Shown: positions 45,597 through 54,138 of the stretch, one piece after another
How positions within the stretch are numbered: position 1 is the first letter of the stretch
Layout: each line of letters begins with the position of its first letter
Origin: an uncultured Prevotellaceae bacterium
Lineage (GTDB): Bacteria > Bacteroidota > Bacteroidia > Bacteroidales > Bacteroidaceae
DNA length: 64,000 nucleotides
Reading direction: 5' to 3'
Assembly (NCBI GenBank): GCA_900318995.1
Contig: ONMR01000001.1
Span: forward strand, 62,001 to 126,000
Translations under genes and position numbers: made by a program
Notes under the pieces: generated by a model
Seen by the model: only the letters and a program-made list of their open reading frames with translations
Database searches by the model: none
What the model was told of the DNA's origin: nothing

Positions 45597-47210
45597 TTAG
45601 AGCTTCGGTCCGGCAGCAACGAGTGCCTTACCGGCTTCGTTACCCTCGTACTTTTTGAAGTTCTTGATGAAGCGTGCAGCCAGATCCTTAGCCTTCTCTT
45701 CCCACTCTGCGCGGTTCTGATAGGTATCGCGAGGATCAAGGATGCCCCATGCCACACCGTTGAGCTGTGTGGGAACCTCCAGGTCAAAGTACGGGATCTT
45801 CTTGGTGGGAGCGTTCAGGATGTCTCCGCCCAGGATAGCGTCGATAATACCACGGGTGTCGCGGATAGAGATACGCTTGCCTGTTCCGTTCCAACCGGTG
45901 TTGACCAGATAAGCCTTGGCACCGCTCTTCTCCATCTTCTTGACCAGCTCCTCGGCATACTTGGTAGGATGCAGCTCCAGGAAAGCCTGGCCGAAGCAAG
46001 CTGAGAATGTGGGAGTAGGCTCTGTGATACCGCGCTCTGTACCGGCCAGCTTGGCTGTGAAACCTGACAGGAAGTAGTACTTGGTCTGCTCGGGAGTCAG
46101 GATTGATACGGGAGGCAGTACTCCGAATGCATCGGCTGACAGGAAGATAACGTTCTTGGCATCGGGACCGGCGCTCTTGCCGTTTACCTTCTGGGCAATC
46201 TTCTCGATATGGTCGATAGGATATGATACACGGGTGTTCTCGGTAACGCTCTTGTCGGCAAAGTCAATCTTACCGTCCTTGTCAACGGTTACATTCTCAA
46301 GCAGAGCGTTCCTGCGGATAGCGTTGTAGATATCGGGCTCTGACTCCTTGTCCAGGTTGATAACCTTGGCATAGCAGCCGCCCTCCAGGTTGAATACGCC
46401 CTCGTCGTCCCATCCGTGCTCGTCATCACCTATGAGCAGGCGCTTGGGATCGGTTGAAAGGGTGGTCTTACCTGTACCTGACAGACCAAAGAATATAGCG
46501 GTGTTCTTACCCTGCATATCGGTGTTGGCTGAGCAGTGCATTGAAGCGATACCCTGCAGAGGCAGATAGTAGTTCTGCATTGAGAACATACCCTTCTTCA
46601 TCTCACCGCCGTACCATGTGTTGATGATAACCTGCTGACGTGACTTGGTGTTGAAAGCAACGCAAGTGTCTGAGTTCAGACCCAGCTCCTTGTAGTTGTC
46701 AACCTTAGCCTTGCTGGCGTTGAAGATAACAAAGTTGGGCTGGAACTTCTCAAGCTCATCGGCTGTGGGCTGGATGAACATGTTCTTGATGAAGTGAGCC
46801 TGCCATGCAACCTCAACGATAAAGCGTACTGCAAGACGGGTAGCCTCGTTAGCGCCGCAGAATGCGTCAACTACATAAAGCTCCTTGTTTGAAAGCTCCT
46901 TGATGGCAATCTCCTTAACCTTTGCCCAAACCTCCTCAGTCATGGGGTGGTTATCGTTCTTGTACTCATCGGATGTCCACCATACGTTGTTGTGGCTCTC
47001 GTCATTGTCAACAATGTACTTGTCCTTAGGAGAACGACCGGTAAATACGCCAGTCATTACGTTAACTGCGCCAAGCTCTGTCTCCTGACCCTTGTCATAA
47101 CCGGTCAGACCAGCCTTGGTCTCCTCTTTGAACAACTCCTCATAAGAAGGATTGTGTGCAATCACGGTTGAACCGTTGATTCCGTACACGCTTAAATCGA
47201 TTTTTGCCAT
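45597..47210 (-). CDS. pckA: Phosphoenolpyruvate carboxykinase (ATP)
   Basis: PckA interconverts oxaloacetate + ATP and PEP + CO2 + ADP. In Bacteroidales it mainly runs toward oxaloacetate, feeding succinate/propionate fermentation. The 537-residue protein shows the substrate site RSPKDKYIV, the P-loop [15 protein letters not shown], the metal site [24 protein letters not shown] and the adenine-binding [17 protein letters not shown]. It is monocistronic, with a structured 5' leader and a hairpin after its end. Confidence 0.98.
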   Translation of the reverse strand: MAKIDLSVYGINGSTVIAHNPSYEELFKEETKAGLTGYDKGQETELGAVNVMTGVFTGRSPKDKYIVDNDESHNNVWWTSDEYKNDNHPMTEEVWAKVKEIAIKELSNKELYVVDAFCGANEATRLAVRFIVEVAWQAHFIKNMFIQPTADELEKFQPNFVIFNASKAKVDNYKELGLNSDTCVAFNTKSRQQVIINTWYGGEMKKGMFSMQNYYLPLQGIASMHCSANTDMQGKNTAIFFGLSGTGKTTLSTDPKRLLIGDDEHGWDDEGVFNLEGGCYAKVINLDKESEPDIYNAIRRNALLENVTVDKDGKIDFADKSVTENTRVSYPIDHIEKIAQKVNGKSAGPDAKNVIFLSADAFGVLPPVSILTPEQTKYYFLSGFTAKLAGTERGITEPTPTFSACFGQAFLELHPTKYAEELVKKMEKSGAKAYLVNTGWNGTGKRISIRDTRGIIDAILGGDILNAPTKKIPYFDLEVPTQLNGVAWGILDPRDTYQNRAEWEEKAKDLAARFIKNFKKYEGNEAGKALVAAGPKL

Positions 47211-47249
47211 TGTTTTTATAGTTTGATTGTTACTAAACTCTCATTTTTA

Positions 47250-47296
47250 TAGCCGGTTCCAAAGGGCTTATTCAAAGCACCCTTGTAAACCGGCTA
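47250..47296 (-). promoter_or_regulatory. 5' leader stem-loop of pckA
   Basis: On the minus strand, TAGCCGGTT at the predicted 5' end of the mRNA (47288-47296) pairs perfectly with AACCGGCTA (47250-47258). An inner AAGGG/CCCTT (47280-47284 with 47262-47266) and GCTT/AAGC pairing continue the stem. The structure begins within a few bases of the predicted transcription start. It could protect the mRNA from 5' decay or regulate pckA; its function is not shown. Confidence 0.6.
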
Positions 47297-47328
47297 CAAA
47301 AGTAACTCCTTTTTGAGGGATAGAGAAA
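47297..47328 (-). promoter_or_regulatory. Promoter of pckA
   Basis: On the minus strand TTTC (47325-47328), a 20-base gap and TACTTTTG (47297-47304; perfect TAnnTTTG). The start point is predicted near 47293, with an 80-base leader. Confidence 0.6.
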
Positions 47329-47403
47329 TCAAAAAAGTGTTTTTACCCGTACGCGCACATTATTTAATATTTTGTAACAAAACTGCTTTCTTGAGATAGC
47401 AAT

Positions 47404-48579
47404 CTACTTCCACTTGTAGTTGTTGCGCCACAGGCCGGGCAGGAAGTGGTAGTAGAGCAGATGGCGCCAGGTTACAAGGTCGTGGGCGCCGGGGGCGTCG
47501 GAGTCATACTCGTGCTTTACTCCCAGCTCGTCCAGCTGGTTGTGCAGGGTGGTGTGACGGCCCATCATACCGGTCTCGTACTGGCCACCTCCCACAAAGA
47601 GGTAGTCAATCTTCTTGTTGACATCGGGCTCCTTGATGGCGGGAGTCTCATCCAGGCCGATGGCCGCGCTCAAGAGACCGGCCGATCCGAACACGTCCAG
47701 ATTGCGGAACACCACGTACTGGGTCATGCGTCCGCCCATGGAGAGTCCGCTCAGGGCGCGTGCATGCTTGTTCTTGATGCAGCTGTAGTGTGACTCCACA
47801 AAGGGGATGATGTTGTCAATCAGGTCCCTCTCAATCATGGGGAATGCCAGCTCGGTGTGCTGCGGATGGCTGCGGGTAACCATCTGGTCATTGGGGAACA
47901 CCACAATCATCTCACGGGCCTTGCCCTCGGCAATCACGTTGTCCAGTATCCAGTTGGCGCGTCCGTGCATGATCCAGGTCTCGGTAAGGTCGCCCGATCC
48001 GCCCATCAGATATAGTACGGGGTACTTTTTCTTGGGATTGTAGTTAGCCGGGGTATAGACTATCAGGTCCCTGAGGCCGTTGGTCACGTCCGAATAGTAG
48101 TAATGCGTGGTCCATGAGCCGTGCGGCACATCTGGTTTGGGGTCATACCATGCGGGCTCGTCACCGTGAACAAAGAGCATGCTGAACGACGGCATTGCGG
48201 CATGTCCGGTAAACTGGTTGTTGGCATCGATGTTCTGGACTCCGTCAATTATGATGTAATAAAGGTAAATCTCTGGAGCCAGCGGACCGATGGTCAGTTC
48301 CCAGATACCGTTTGCGCCTTTGGTAAAGTTGGGACGCTGGCGGTTGTTGCCTACGAACATGGATCCGGTCAGTTGGACAGACTGGGCATTCGGGGCGTTT
48401 ACGCGAAACGTAACGGTATGATCATCATGTACTTCGGGTGACAGTACCCGGGCGTTATAGGGAAGTATGCCCTCAGGCTCGGTGCGCTGAGGGTCATACT
48501 GTATGTTCACTCTTGACTGCTGTGCCACGATGGGCAGAGCGGCCAGCAGCAATGTTGAAAGAATAAGTGAGCGTTTCAT
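47404..48579 (-). CDS. Secreted CE1-like esterase with N-terminal E-set domain
   Basis: A 391-residue secreted enzyme: signal peptide (ending PIVAQ), an immunoglobulin-like E-set domain (about 45-120, VSFRVNAPNAQSVQLTGSMF type) and an alpha/beta-hydrolase domain of the esterase D/feruloyl or acetyl xylan esterase group. The nucleophile serine is in ALSGLSMGGRMTQY and the catalytic histidine in APGAHDLVTWRH. It should cleave ester side groups from plant polysaccharides. Its start overlaps the stop of the tandem esterase gene upstream (TAATG), so the two are coupled. Confidence 0.88.
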   Translation of the reverse strand: MKRSLILSTLLLAALPIVAQQSRVNIQYDPQRTEPEGILPYNARVLSPEVHDDHTVTFRVNAPNAQSVQLTGSMFVGNNRQRPNFTKGANGIWELTIGPLAPEIYLYYIIIDGVQNIDANNQFTGHAAMPSFSMLFVHGDEPAWYDPKPDVPHGSWTTHYYYSDVTNGLRDLIVYTPANYNPKKKYPVLYLMGGSGDLTETWIMHGRANWILDNVIAEGKAREMIVVFPNDQMVTRSHPQHTELAFPMIERDLIDNIIPFVESHYSCIKNKHARALSGLSMGGRMTQYVVFRNLDVFGSAGLLSAAIGLDETPAIKEPDVNKKIDYLFVGGGQYETGMMGRHTTLHNQLDELGVKHEYDSDAPGAHDLVTWRHLLYYHFLPGLWRNNYKWK

Positions 48580-50912
48580 TACTTGAAGAGTTCTTTTACG
48601 GTCAGTTCAAGATAGTCACGGCAGTTCATCCATGTGTGGCCGCCGCCGGGGTTGTAGAATGTGTGCTTGAGCCCCTGGTCGGTCAGATACTTGTCGAGTC
48701 CCTGTGATGCAGAGATAAGGAAATCCTCCTTGCCTGTACCCAGGAACATGAACTTGAGCTGTTTCTTGAGGTCGCTCATGGGCTTGTATGTACCATTTGT
48801 GAAGTTGGTCTCATACTCGTTGCCGAAAATGGCGGGAGCGTAGGCTGCCACGTAGTGGAACTTGTCGGGGTTGCCGAATCCTGCAGCCAGTGTCTGACGG
48901 CCTCCAAGTGAGAAACCGGCTATGGCGCGATGGTCGGCATCGGCTATGACATTGTAGTTCTTCTCTATGAACGGCATTACCTCCTCTACAAACTCCTTGG
49001 TGGTAAGCTGTACATCCATTGAGTTATAGGCCTGTGCTTTACCCTGTGCAATCATTTCGGGATAGGGGTTGGCGTAAGGCATGACTACGATCATGCGCTT
49101 GGCCTGACCCTTTGCTATCATATTGTCCAGTATGTTGTTCATCTGGCCAACCTTGAACCAGGTCTCGTAGGTATCGGTCATACCGTGAATAAGGTACAGA
49201 ACGGGGAGTTTCTCACTGCCCTTGGGGTCATATCCGGCGGGAGTATATACGCACATGGGGCGCTCTATGCCGCAAGCCTTTGAATAGTAGTAGCGGTATG
49301 ATACCTTGCCGTGGGGAACACCCTCCTGGATGTCCTGGACCGACGGAGCCTCACCGCGTACATCCACAAGGCTGTACTTGAAGTTCTCATTGGGGAACAT
49401 GTGCATGTTGTTGGGATCGGCCACCTGTGTGCCGTCAATCTGGAATGCGTAGGGGTAGATGTCGGGGACATCGGGCTTAACGGTGATAGACCATACGCCA
49501 CGGTCATCCTTCTCCATATCCTTGGTGCCGCTGAACATCTGGCACTCCAGGGCTACCTTCTGGGCATCGGGAGCCTGGCAGCGGAACGTAACAGTGCCGT
49601 CGGCATTGTACTCCGGTGACTTTACGCCTGCGGGGAAGAGGCTTGACATAAGCGATCCGGTAAGACGTGAGGGCTCTGCGCCGCCCAGTTTCTCAAGGCG
49701 TACCTTCTCAGCTTCCTCAAGACTCATGCTCTCTGCTACAGCCTTGTCAATGACCTTCTGGTCCTGGAACAGTAGGGGGAATGACTTCTCCAGCCAGTAG
49801 CGGGCGTTCATCCAGGTGTGTCCGTACTTATCATGAGTGAATACCTTGACGTTCTTGATGTTATGACGGTCAAGCATCTGCATCAGGTCCTTGGAGTTTC
49901 CATACAGGAAATCATCGGTGCCGATGCCCAGCCAGAACAGATGTACCTTCTTGTTGAATGCGTCCGAATCCTCAAACTGGCTGTCGCGAACCTGGGTGAA
50001 CGAGCTGTATGAGCACAGGTATGAGAACTTGTCCAGGTTGGCAAGTCCTATGGCCATACCCTGGTTACCGCCGCGTGAGAAACCGCCTATACCGCGATGG
50101 TCGGCATCGTTGATGGTGCGGTAGTTGCTCTCAACAAAGGGCATCAGGACATCGGTGAAATCGGCATTGAAGTTGTAGCCTCCGCCCATGCCGAAGCCAC
50201 CGCCCATACCTCCGAATCCGCCCATGCCGCCTCCCTGGCGCTGGGGCTGACGCTCGGTCTTGAGCAGAGTTGCGTTACCGTAGGGCAGAACCAGGATCAT
50301 CTCCTTGGCCTTGCCCTGGGCAATCAGGTTGTCAAGGATGAGGTTCATCTTACCAACCTTGAAGTATACCTCTTCGGTATCGGTGGTACCGCTTATAAGG
50401 TACATCACGGGGTATTTCTTGTCCTTGTTCTTGGGGTCATCGTAGAACGGCGGGGTATATACTATCACGGGGATGTGCATGCCCAGTCCGGGTGACCAAT
50501 AGTTCAGGTAATCCACGCTGCCGTGGGGAACGTCCTTAAGTGCGCTCAGCTTGTCGGCACGCATATCCAGCAGGCTGTTCTTGAATGTCTCGTTGGGGAA
50601 CCACTCCGGGCACTGGGGGTCCATTACGCTTATTCCGTCCACCTCAAAATGATAGGGGTAGATATCGGGCTCGGCGGGTCCGATGGTGGCGGTCCAGACT
50701 CCGTTGGCGCCTTTGGTCATCTCAACGCTCTCGCTGAACTGGGTCCAGACCTTTACTGACTTGGCATTGCGGTTGGAGTAGTTGAAAGTTACTGTGTTAT
50801 CGGCATTGATAACAGTTGACGGGGCCTGCTGTCCCATTCCGCCCGGCTGGGCGCTGATGGCTCCTGTCATAGCGGCTGCTACGAGGAGAAGAGTCAGATT
50901 TTTGATTCTCAT
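48579..50912 (-). CDS. Secreted tandem esterase: two E-set plus CE1-like modules
   Basis: A 777-residue protein with signal peptide (ending GAISAQ) and two copies of the module E-set plus esterase: module 1 at about 30-385, module 2 at about 430-777. Serine nucleophiles are in GIGGFSRGGNQG and AIAGFSLGGRQTL; histidines lie in KYGHTWMNAR and GGGHTWMNCRDY. The two modules are only moderately alike, so they may attack different esters. Module 1 carries a Gly/Met-rich loop of about 25 residues (QGGGMGGFGGMGGGFG) between the core strands, absent from module 2. Confidence 0.9.
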   Translation of the reverse strand: MRIKNLTLLLVAAAMTGAISAQPGGMGQQAPSTVINADNTVTFNYSNRNAKSVKVWTQFSESVEMTKGANGVWTATIGPAEPDIYPYHFEVDGISVMDPQCPEWFPNETFKNSLLDMRADKLSALKDVPHGSVDYLNYWSPGLGMHIPVIVYTPPFYDDPKNKDKKYPVMYLISGTTDTEEVYFKVGKMNLILDNLIAQGKAKEMILVLPYGNATLLKTERQPQRQGGGMGGFGGMGGGFGMGGGYNFNADFTDVLMPFVESNYRTINDADHRGIGGFSRGGNQGMAIGLANLDKFSYLCSYSSFTQVRDSQFEDSDAFNKKVHLFWLGIGTDDFLYGNSKDLMQMLDRHNIKNVKVFTHDKYGHTWMNARYWLEKSFPLLFQDQKVIDKAVAESMSLEEAEKVRLEKLGGAEPSRLTGSLMSSLFPAGVKSPEYNADGTVTFRCQAPDAQKVALECQMFSGTKDMEKDDRGVWSITVKPDVPDIYPYAFQIDGTQVADPNNMHMFPNENFKYSLVDVRGEAPSVQDIQEGVPHGKVSYRYYYSKACGIERPMCVYTPAGYDPKGSEKLPVLYLIHGMTDTYETWFKVGQMNNILDNMIAKGQAKRMIVVMPYANPYPEMIAQGKAQAYNSMDVQLTTKEFVEEVMPFIEKNYNVIADADHRAIAGFSLGGRQTLAAGFGNPDKFHYVAAYAPAIFGNEYETNFTNGTYKPMSDLKKQLKFMFLGTGKEDFLISASQGLDKYLTDQGLKHTFYNPGGGHTWMNCRDYLELTVKELFK

Positions 50913-50998
50913 AATGTATATTGGTGTTGTTTATAATTTTCGGGGTTTGAAGATACCCATTTTAATCATAATAATGATTGTTTTTACTTTGAATTATG

Positions 50999-51006
50999 TA
51001 CATTTG
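50999..51006 (+). promoter_or_regulatory. -7 promoter element for upp
   Basis: TACATTTG is a perfect TAnnTTTG match 44 bases before the upp start codon. A weak GATTG lies 18 bases upstream of it (50976-50980). Confidence 0.5.
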
Positions 51007-51050
51007 TTGGATTTTGGCCTCTTGAAACAGGACTACAATATAAAAATAAT

Positions 51051-51701
51051 ATGGAAGTAATTGATTTCAACAAACAGAACAGTATTCTGAACCAGTTCAT
51101 CGCTGAGATTCGTGATGTAAACATCCAAAAGGACCAGCTGCGTTTCCGCCGCAACCTGGAGCGTATAGGTGAGATAATGGCGCTGGAGGTAAGCAAGAAA
51201 CTCAACTATGTGACAAAAGAGGTTACAACCCCGCTGGGCACCACAACCATCAATGTCCCCGAGGAGGATATAGTACTGGGTACCGTGTTCCGCGCCGGAC
51301 TGCCCCTGCATCAGGGTTTCCACAACTATTTTGACCACTGCGAGAACGCGTTTGTATCAGCTTACCGTAAGTATCTGGATGAGGTGAATTTTGATGTGCA
51401 CATTGAGTATATGGCATCGCCTAAGCTGGACGGTAAGACCCTGATTCTGGTTGATCCCATGCTGGCTACCGGTAACAGTATGTATCTGGCATACCGCGCA
51501 CTGCTGCTCAAGGGAACTCCCGCCAAGGTTCACCTGTGCTCTGTAATTGCAGCTCAGGCCGGCGTTGACTATGTGTGCAAGATGTTCCCGCAGGATACCA
51601 CCACACTCTGGTGTGCCGCAGTTGACCCAGAGCTCAACAGCCACGCCTACATCATTCCCGGTCTGGGAGATGCCGGTGACCTCTGCTTCGGCGAAAAATA
51701 G
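51051..51701 (+). CDS. upp: Uracil phosphoribosyltransferase
   Basis: The enzyme makes UMP from uracil and PRPP in pyrimidine salvage. The 216-residue protein has the PRPP-binding loop TLILVDPMLATGNSMYLA, the flexible hood region GTVFRAGLPLHQGF and the C-terminal uracil site IIPGLGDAGDLCFGEK. It is an isolated housekeeping gene within a polysaccharide-enzyme cluster, divergent from the tandem esterase. A palindromic repeat starts at its stop codon. Confidence 0.96.
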   Translation: MEVIDFNKQNSILNQFIAEIRDVNIQKDQLRFRRNLERIGEIMALEVSKKLNYVTKEVTTPLGTTTINVPEEDIVLGTVFRAGLPLHQGFHNYFDHCENAFVSAYRKYLDEVNFDVHIEYMASPKLDGKTLILVDPMLATGNSMYLAYRALLLKGTPAKVHLCSVIAAQAGVDYVCKMFPQDTTTLWCAAVDPELNSHAYIIPGLGDAGDLCFGEK

Positions 51702-51734
51702 TACCATTGGGGTCAGGCCCCTTTGGTATCATTT
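51699..51734. repeat. 36-nt palindromic repeat, copy 1 (REP-like)
   Basis: This hairpin-forming element has arms TACCA...TGGTA around GGGG-TCAGG-CCCC. A second copy lies at 63961-63996, with 32 of 36 identical bases. The C-G pair at positions 7/27 here is an A-T pair there. It starts on the upp stop codon and may also act as its terminator. Confidence 0.75.
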
Positions 51735-51766
51735 TTATTCAAAAGTCTGATTATTAACCTATTCTT

Positions 51767-54082
51767 ATGAAAAAAACCTTATTGACAGCCACAGCCGTGA
51801 TATGCGGTGCAGTGGCGTGGGCACAGCCCAAACTGAGTGCAGACAACATTGACCAAGTGCTCAAGGCAATGACCCTTGAGGAGAAAGCCACCCTGGTTGT
51901 AGGTGGCAGGGCAAACAGTGTTCCCGGTGCAGCCGGAGGTACACAAGCCATCACCCGTCTGGGAATACCCGCAACGGTTCTGGCCGATGGCCCAGCCGGA
52001 CTGCGCATATCGCCTACGCGTCAGGGTGACAGCCAGACCTATTACTGCACAGGATTCCCTGTAGGCACGGTTCTGGCCTGTACATGGAACACGGAACTTG
52101 TGGAGCAACTTACCACCGCCATGGGCCAGGAGGTTCATGAGTATGGTGTCGATGTACTGCTGGCTCCCGGCATGAACCTGCACCGTAACCCGCTTTGCGG
52201 CCGTAACTTTGAGTATTTCAGCGAGGATCCGCTGCTGAGCGGCAAGATATCGGCCGCATACGTAAAAGGTATCCAGAAGAACGATGTGGGTGTATCGGTA
52301 AAGCACTTTGCCGGTAATGACCAGGAGATAAACCGCAGCGAGAACGATGCCCGTATAGGTCAGCGTGCCCTGCGTGAGCTCTATCTCAAGAACTTTGAGA
52401 TCACTATCCGTGAGGCCAAGCCCTGGACCATAATGTCATCATACAACAAGATTAACGGCACATATACCCAGCAGAGTCATGACCTGCTGACAGGTTTCCT
52501 GCGTGACGAGTGGGGCTATCAGGGCATAGTTATGACCGACTGGGGCAACAAGGCCGGAACAGTCAATGCCGTACATGCAGGCAATGACCTGATGGAGCCG
52601 GGTGCAGCTTCCGAGACGCAGCGTATAGTGGAGGCTGTGAACAACGGAACACTTGACGTGGCCGACCTGGACCGCAACGTACGCCGTATGCTGGAGTATA
52701 TCGTAAAGACTCCTAATTTCAAAGGCTACAAGTACTCTAACAAGCCTGATCTGGACGGTCATGCAAGAATGGTCCGTGAATCTGCCCCCGAGGGTATGGT
52801 TCTGCTCAAGAACAACGGCAACCTGCCTATGGAGGCTAAGGGTAATATAGCACTCTTTGGCCTGAGCGCATATAAGTCAATCGCCGGCGGAACAGGATCG
52901 GGTAACGTGAACAAGCCCTATATCCGCAACATCAGCGAGGGTCTGGAGGGTGCCGGTTTCACGCTTGATTCACGTCTGGCCGATTTCTATGCCAAACACC
53001 GTGACTATGTGGCAAGCCAGAGTGCCCTGGGTATGGGAGGTGGTGGCCGCAATGTCATGCTTGGTGAGGCTGTACTCCCTGAGGTAGCCATCAGCCAGAA
53101 TGCCATCCAGTCATGTGCACAGCGAAATGACGCTGCCGTCATTGTGATAGGCCGTAACGCAGGTGAGGGTGATGACCGCCGTATGGTCGATGACTTTGAG
53201 CTTACTGACATAGAGCGCTCACTTATCCGTGATGTCTGCAACGAGTTCCACAAGGCCGGCAAGAAAGTCACTGTGGTAATGAACATAGGCGGTGTGATAG
53301 AGACAGCTTCATGGAAGTCACAGCCCGATGCCATCCTGTTGGCCTGGACACCCGGACAGGAGGTGGGCAACTCTGTGGCCGATATACTCATCGGTAAGTC
53401 AAATCCTTCCGGCAAGCTCTCCATGTCATTCCCGCTCTCATATCTGGACATACCTTCATCACAGAATTTCCCCTACACCGGCCAACAGGCACGTCAGCAG
53501 CAGGGCGGATTCGGTGGCTTTGGCGGAGGTCGCGGAGGACAGCAGAATGCTGGTACACGTAACATAGACTATACCACATATGCCGAGGGCATCTGGGTTG
53601 GTTACCGTTATTTCAATACCGCAGGCGTGGAGGTTTCTTATCCGTTCGGTTATGGACTGAGCTACACCACATTTGAGTACAGCAAGCCTACTGTAAAGGC
53701 CAAGGACGGCGGTTTTGAGGCAACCATCACCGTAAAGAACACCGGTAAGGTGGCTGGCAAGGAGGCCGTTGAGATTTACGTGAGCGCCCCTGACGGCGGA
53801 CTTGTAAAGCCTGAGTCAGAGCTCAAGGCATTCGGTAAGACCCGTCTGCTGCAGCCCGGTGAGAGCCAGACCCTGACTTTCAAGGCCGATGCATACACTC
53901 TGGCCAGCTTTAACGAGGAGGCATCCGAGTGGCAGACCGCAGCCGGCAAATATACCGTAAAGTTCGGTGCCAGCGCAACAGATATCCGCGCCACCGCAAC
54001 ATTCAACGGCAAGGCCAGAAGCTGGAAGGTTGAGAAACTCCTACTCCCTCAGCAGCCCATCCAGGAGATTGCAATCCGCTGA
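51767..54082 (+). CDS. Glycoside hydrolase family 3 beta-glycosidase
   Basis: A 771-residue secreted enzyme (signal peptide ending AVAWAQ) with the three GH3 parts. First is an (alpha/beta)8 domain with the nucleophile aspartate in GIVMTDWGNKAG (Asp258) and the KHFAGNDQEINR substrate motif. Second is an alpha/beta sandwich (about 340-560). Third is a C-terminal fibronectin III-like domain (about 640-740, VSYPFGYGLSYTTFEYSKP). A Gln/Gly-rich low-complexity stretch (QQARQQQGGFGGFGGGRGG) lies between the last two. It is likely a beta-glucosidase or beta-xylosidase; the exact sugar cannot be read from sequence. Confidence 0.95.
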   Translation: MKKTLLTATAVICGAVAWAQPKLSADNIDQVLKAMTLEEKATLVVGGRANSVPGAAGGTQAITRLGIPATVLADGPAGLRISPTRQGDSQTYYCTGFPVGTVLACTWNTELVEQLTTAMGQEVHEYGVDVLLAPGMNLHRNPLCGRNFEYFSEDPLLSGKISAAYVKGIQKNDVGVSVKHFAGNDQEINRSENDARIGQRALRELYLKNFEITIREAKPWTIMSSYNKINGTYTQQSHDLLTGFLRDEWGYQGIVMTDWGNKAGTVNAVHAGNDLMEPGAASETQRIVEAVNNGTLDVADLDRNVRRMLEYIVKTPNFKGYKYSNKPDLDGHARMVRESAPEGMVLLKNNGNLPMEAKGNIALFGLSAYKSIAGGTGSGNVNKPYIRNISEGLEGAGFTLDSRLADFYAKHRDYVASQSALGMGGGGRNVMLGEAVLPEVAISQNAIQSCAQRNDAAVIVIGRNAGEGDDRRMVDDFELTDIERSLIRDVCNEFHKAGKKVTVVMNIGGVIETASWKSQPDAILLAWTPGQEVGNSVADILIGKSNPSGKLSMSFPLSYLDIPSSQNFPYTGQQARQQQGGFGGFGGGRGGQQNAGTRNIDYTTYAEGIWVGYRYFNTAGVEVSYPFGYGLSYTTFEYSKPTVKAKDGGFEATITVKNTGKVAGKEAVEIYVSAPDGGLVKPESELKAFGKTRLLQPGESQTLTFKADAYTLASFNEEASEWQTAAGKYTVKFGASATDIRATATFNGKARSWKVEKLLLPQQPIQEIAIR

Positions 54083-54104
54083 TAACAATCAGCAGCAAAA
54101 AAGA

Positions 54105-54134
54105 GAGGGTTCCGATTGCGGAACCCTCCTTTTT
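54105..54134. terminator. Terminator between GH3 and GH127 genes
   Basis: A 10-bp stem GAGGGTTCCG (54105-54114) / CGGAACCCTC (54119-54128) is followed by CTTTTTT on the plus strand and preceded by CAAAAAAGA. It can therefore serve both convergent genes. Confidence 0.9.
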
Positions 54135-54138
54135 TGTA

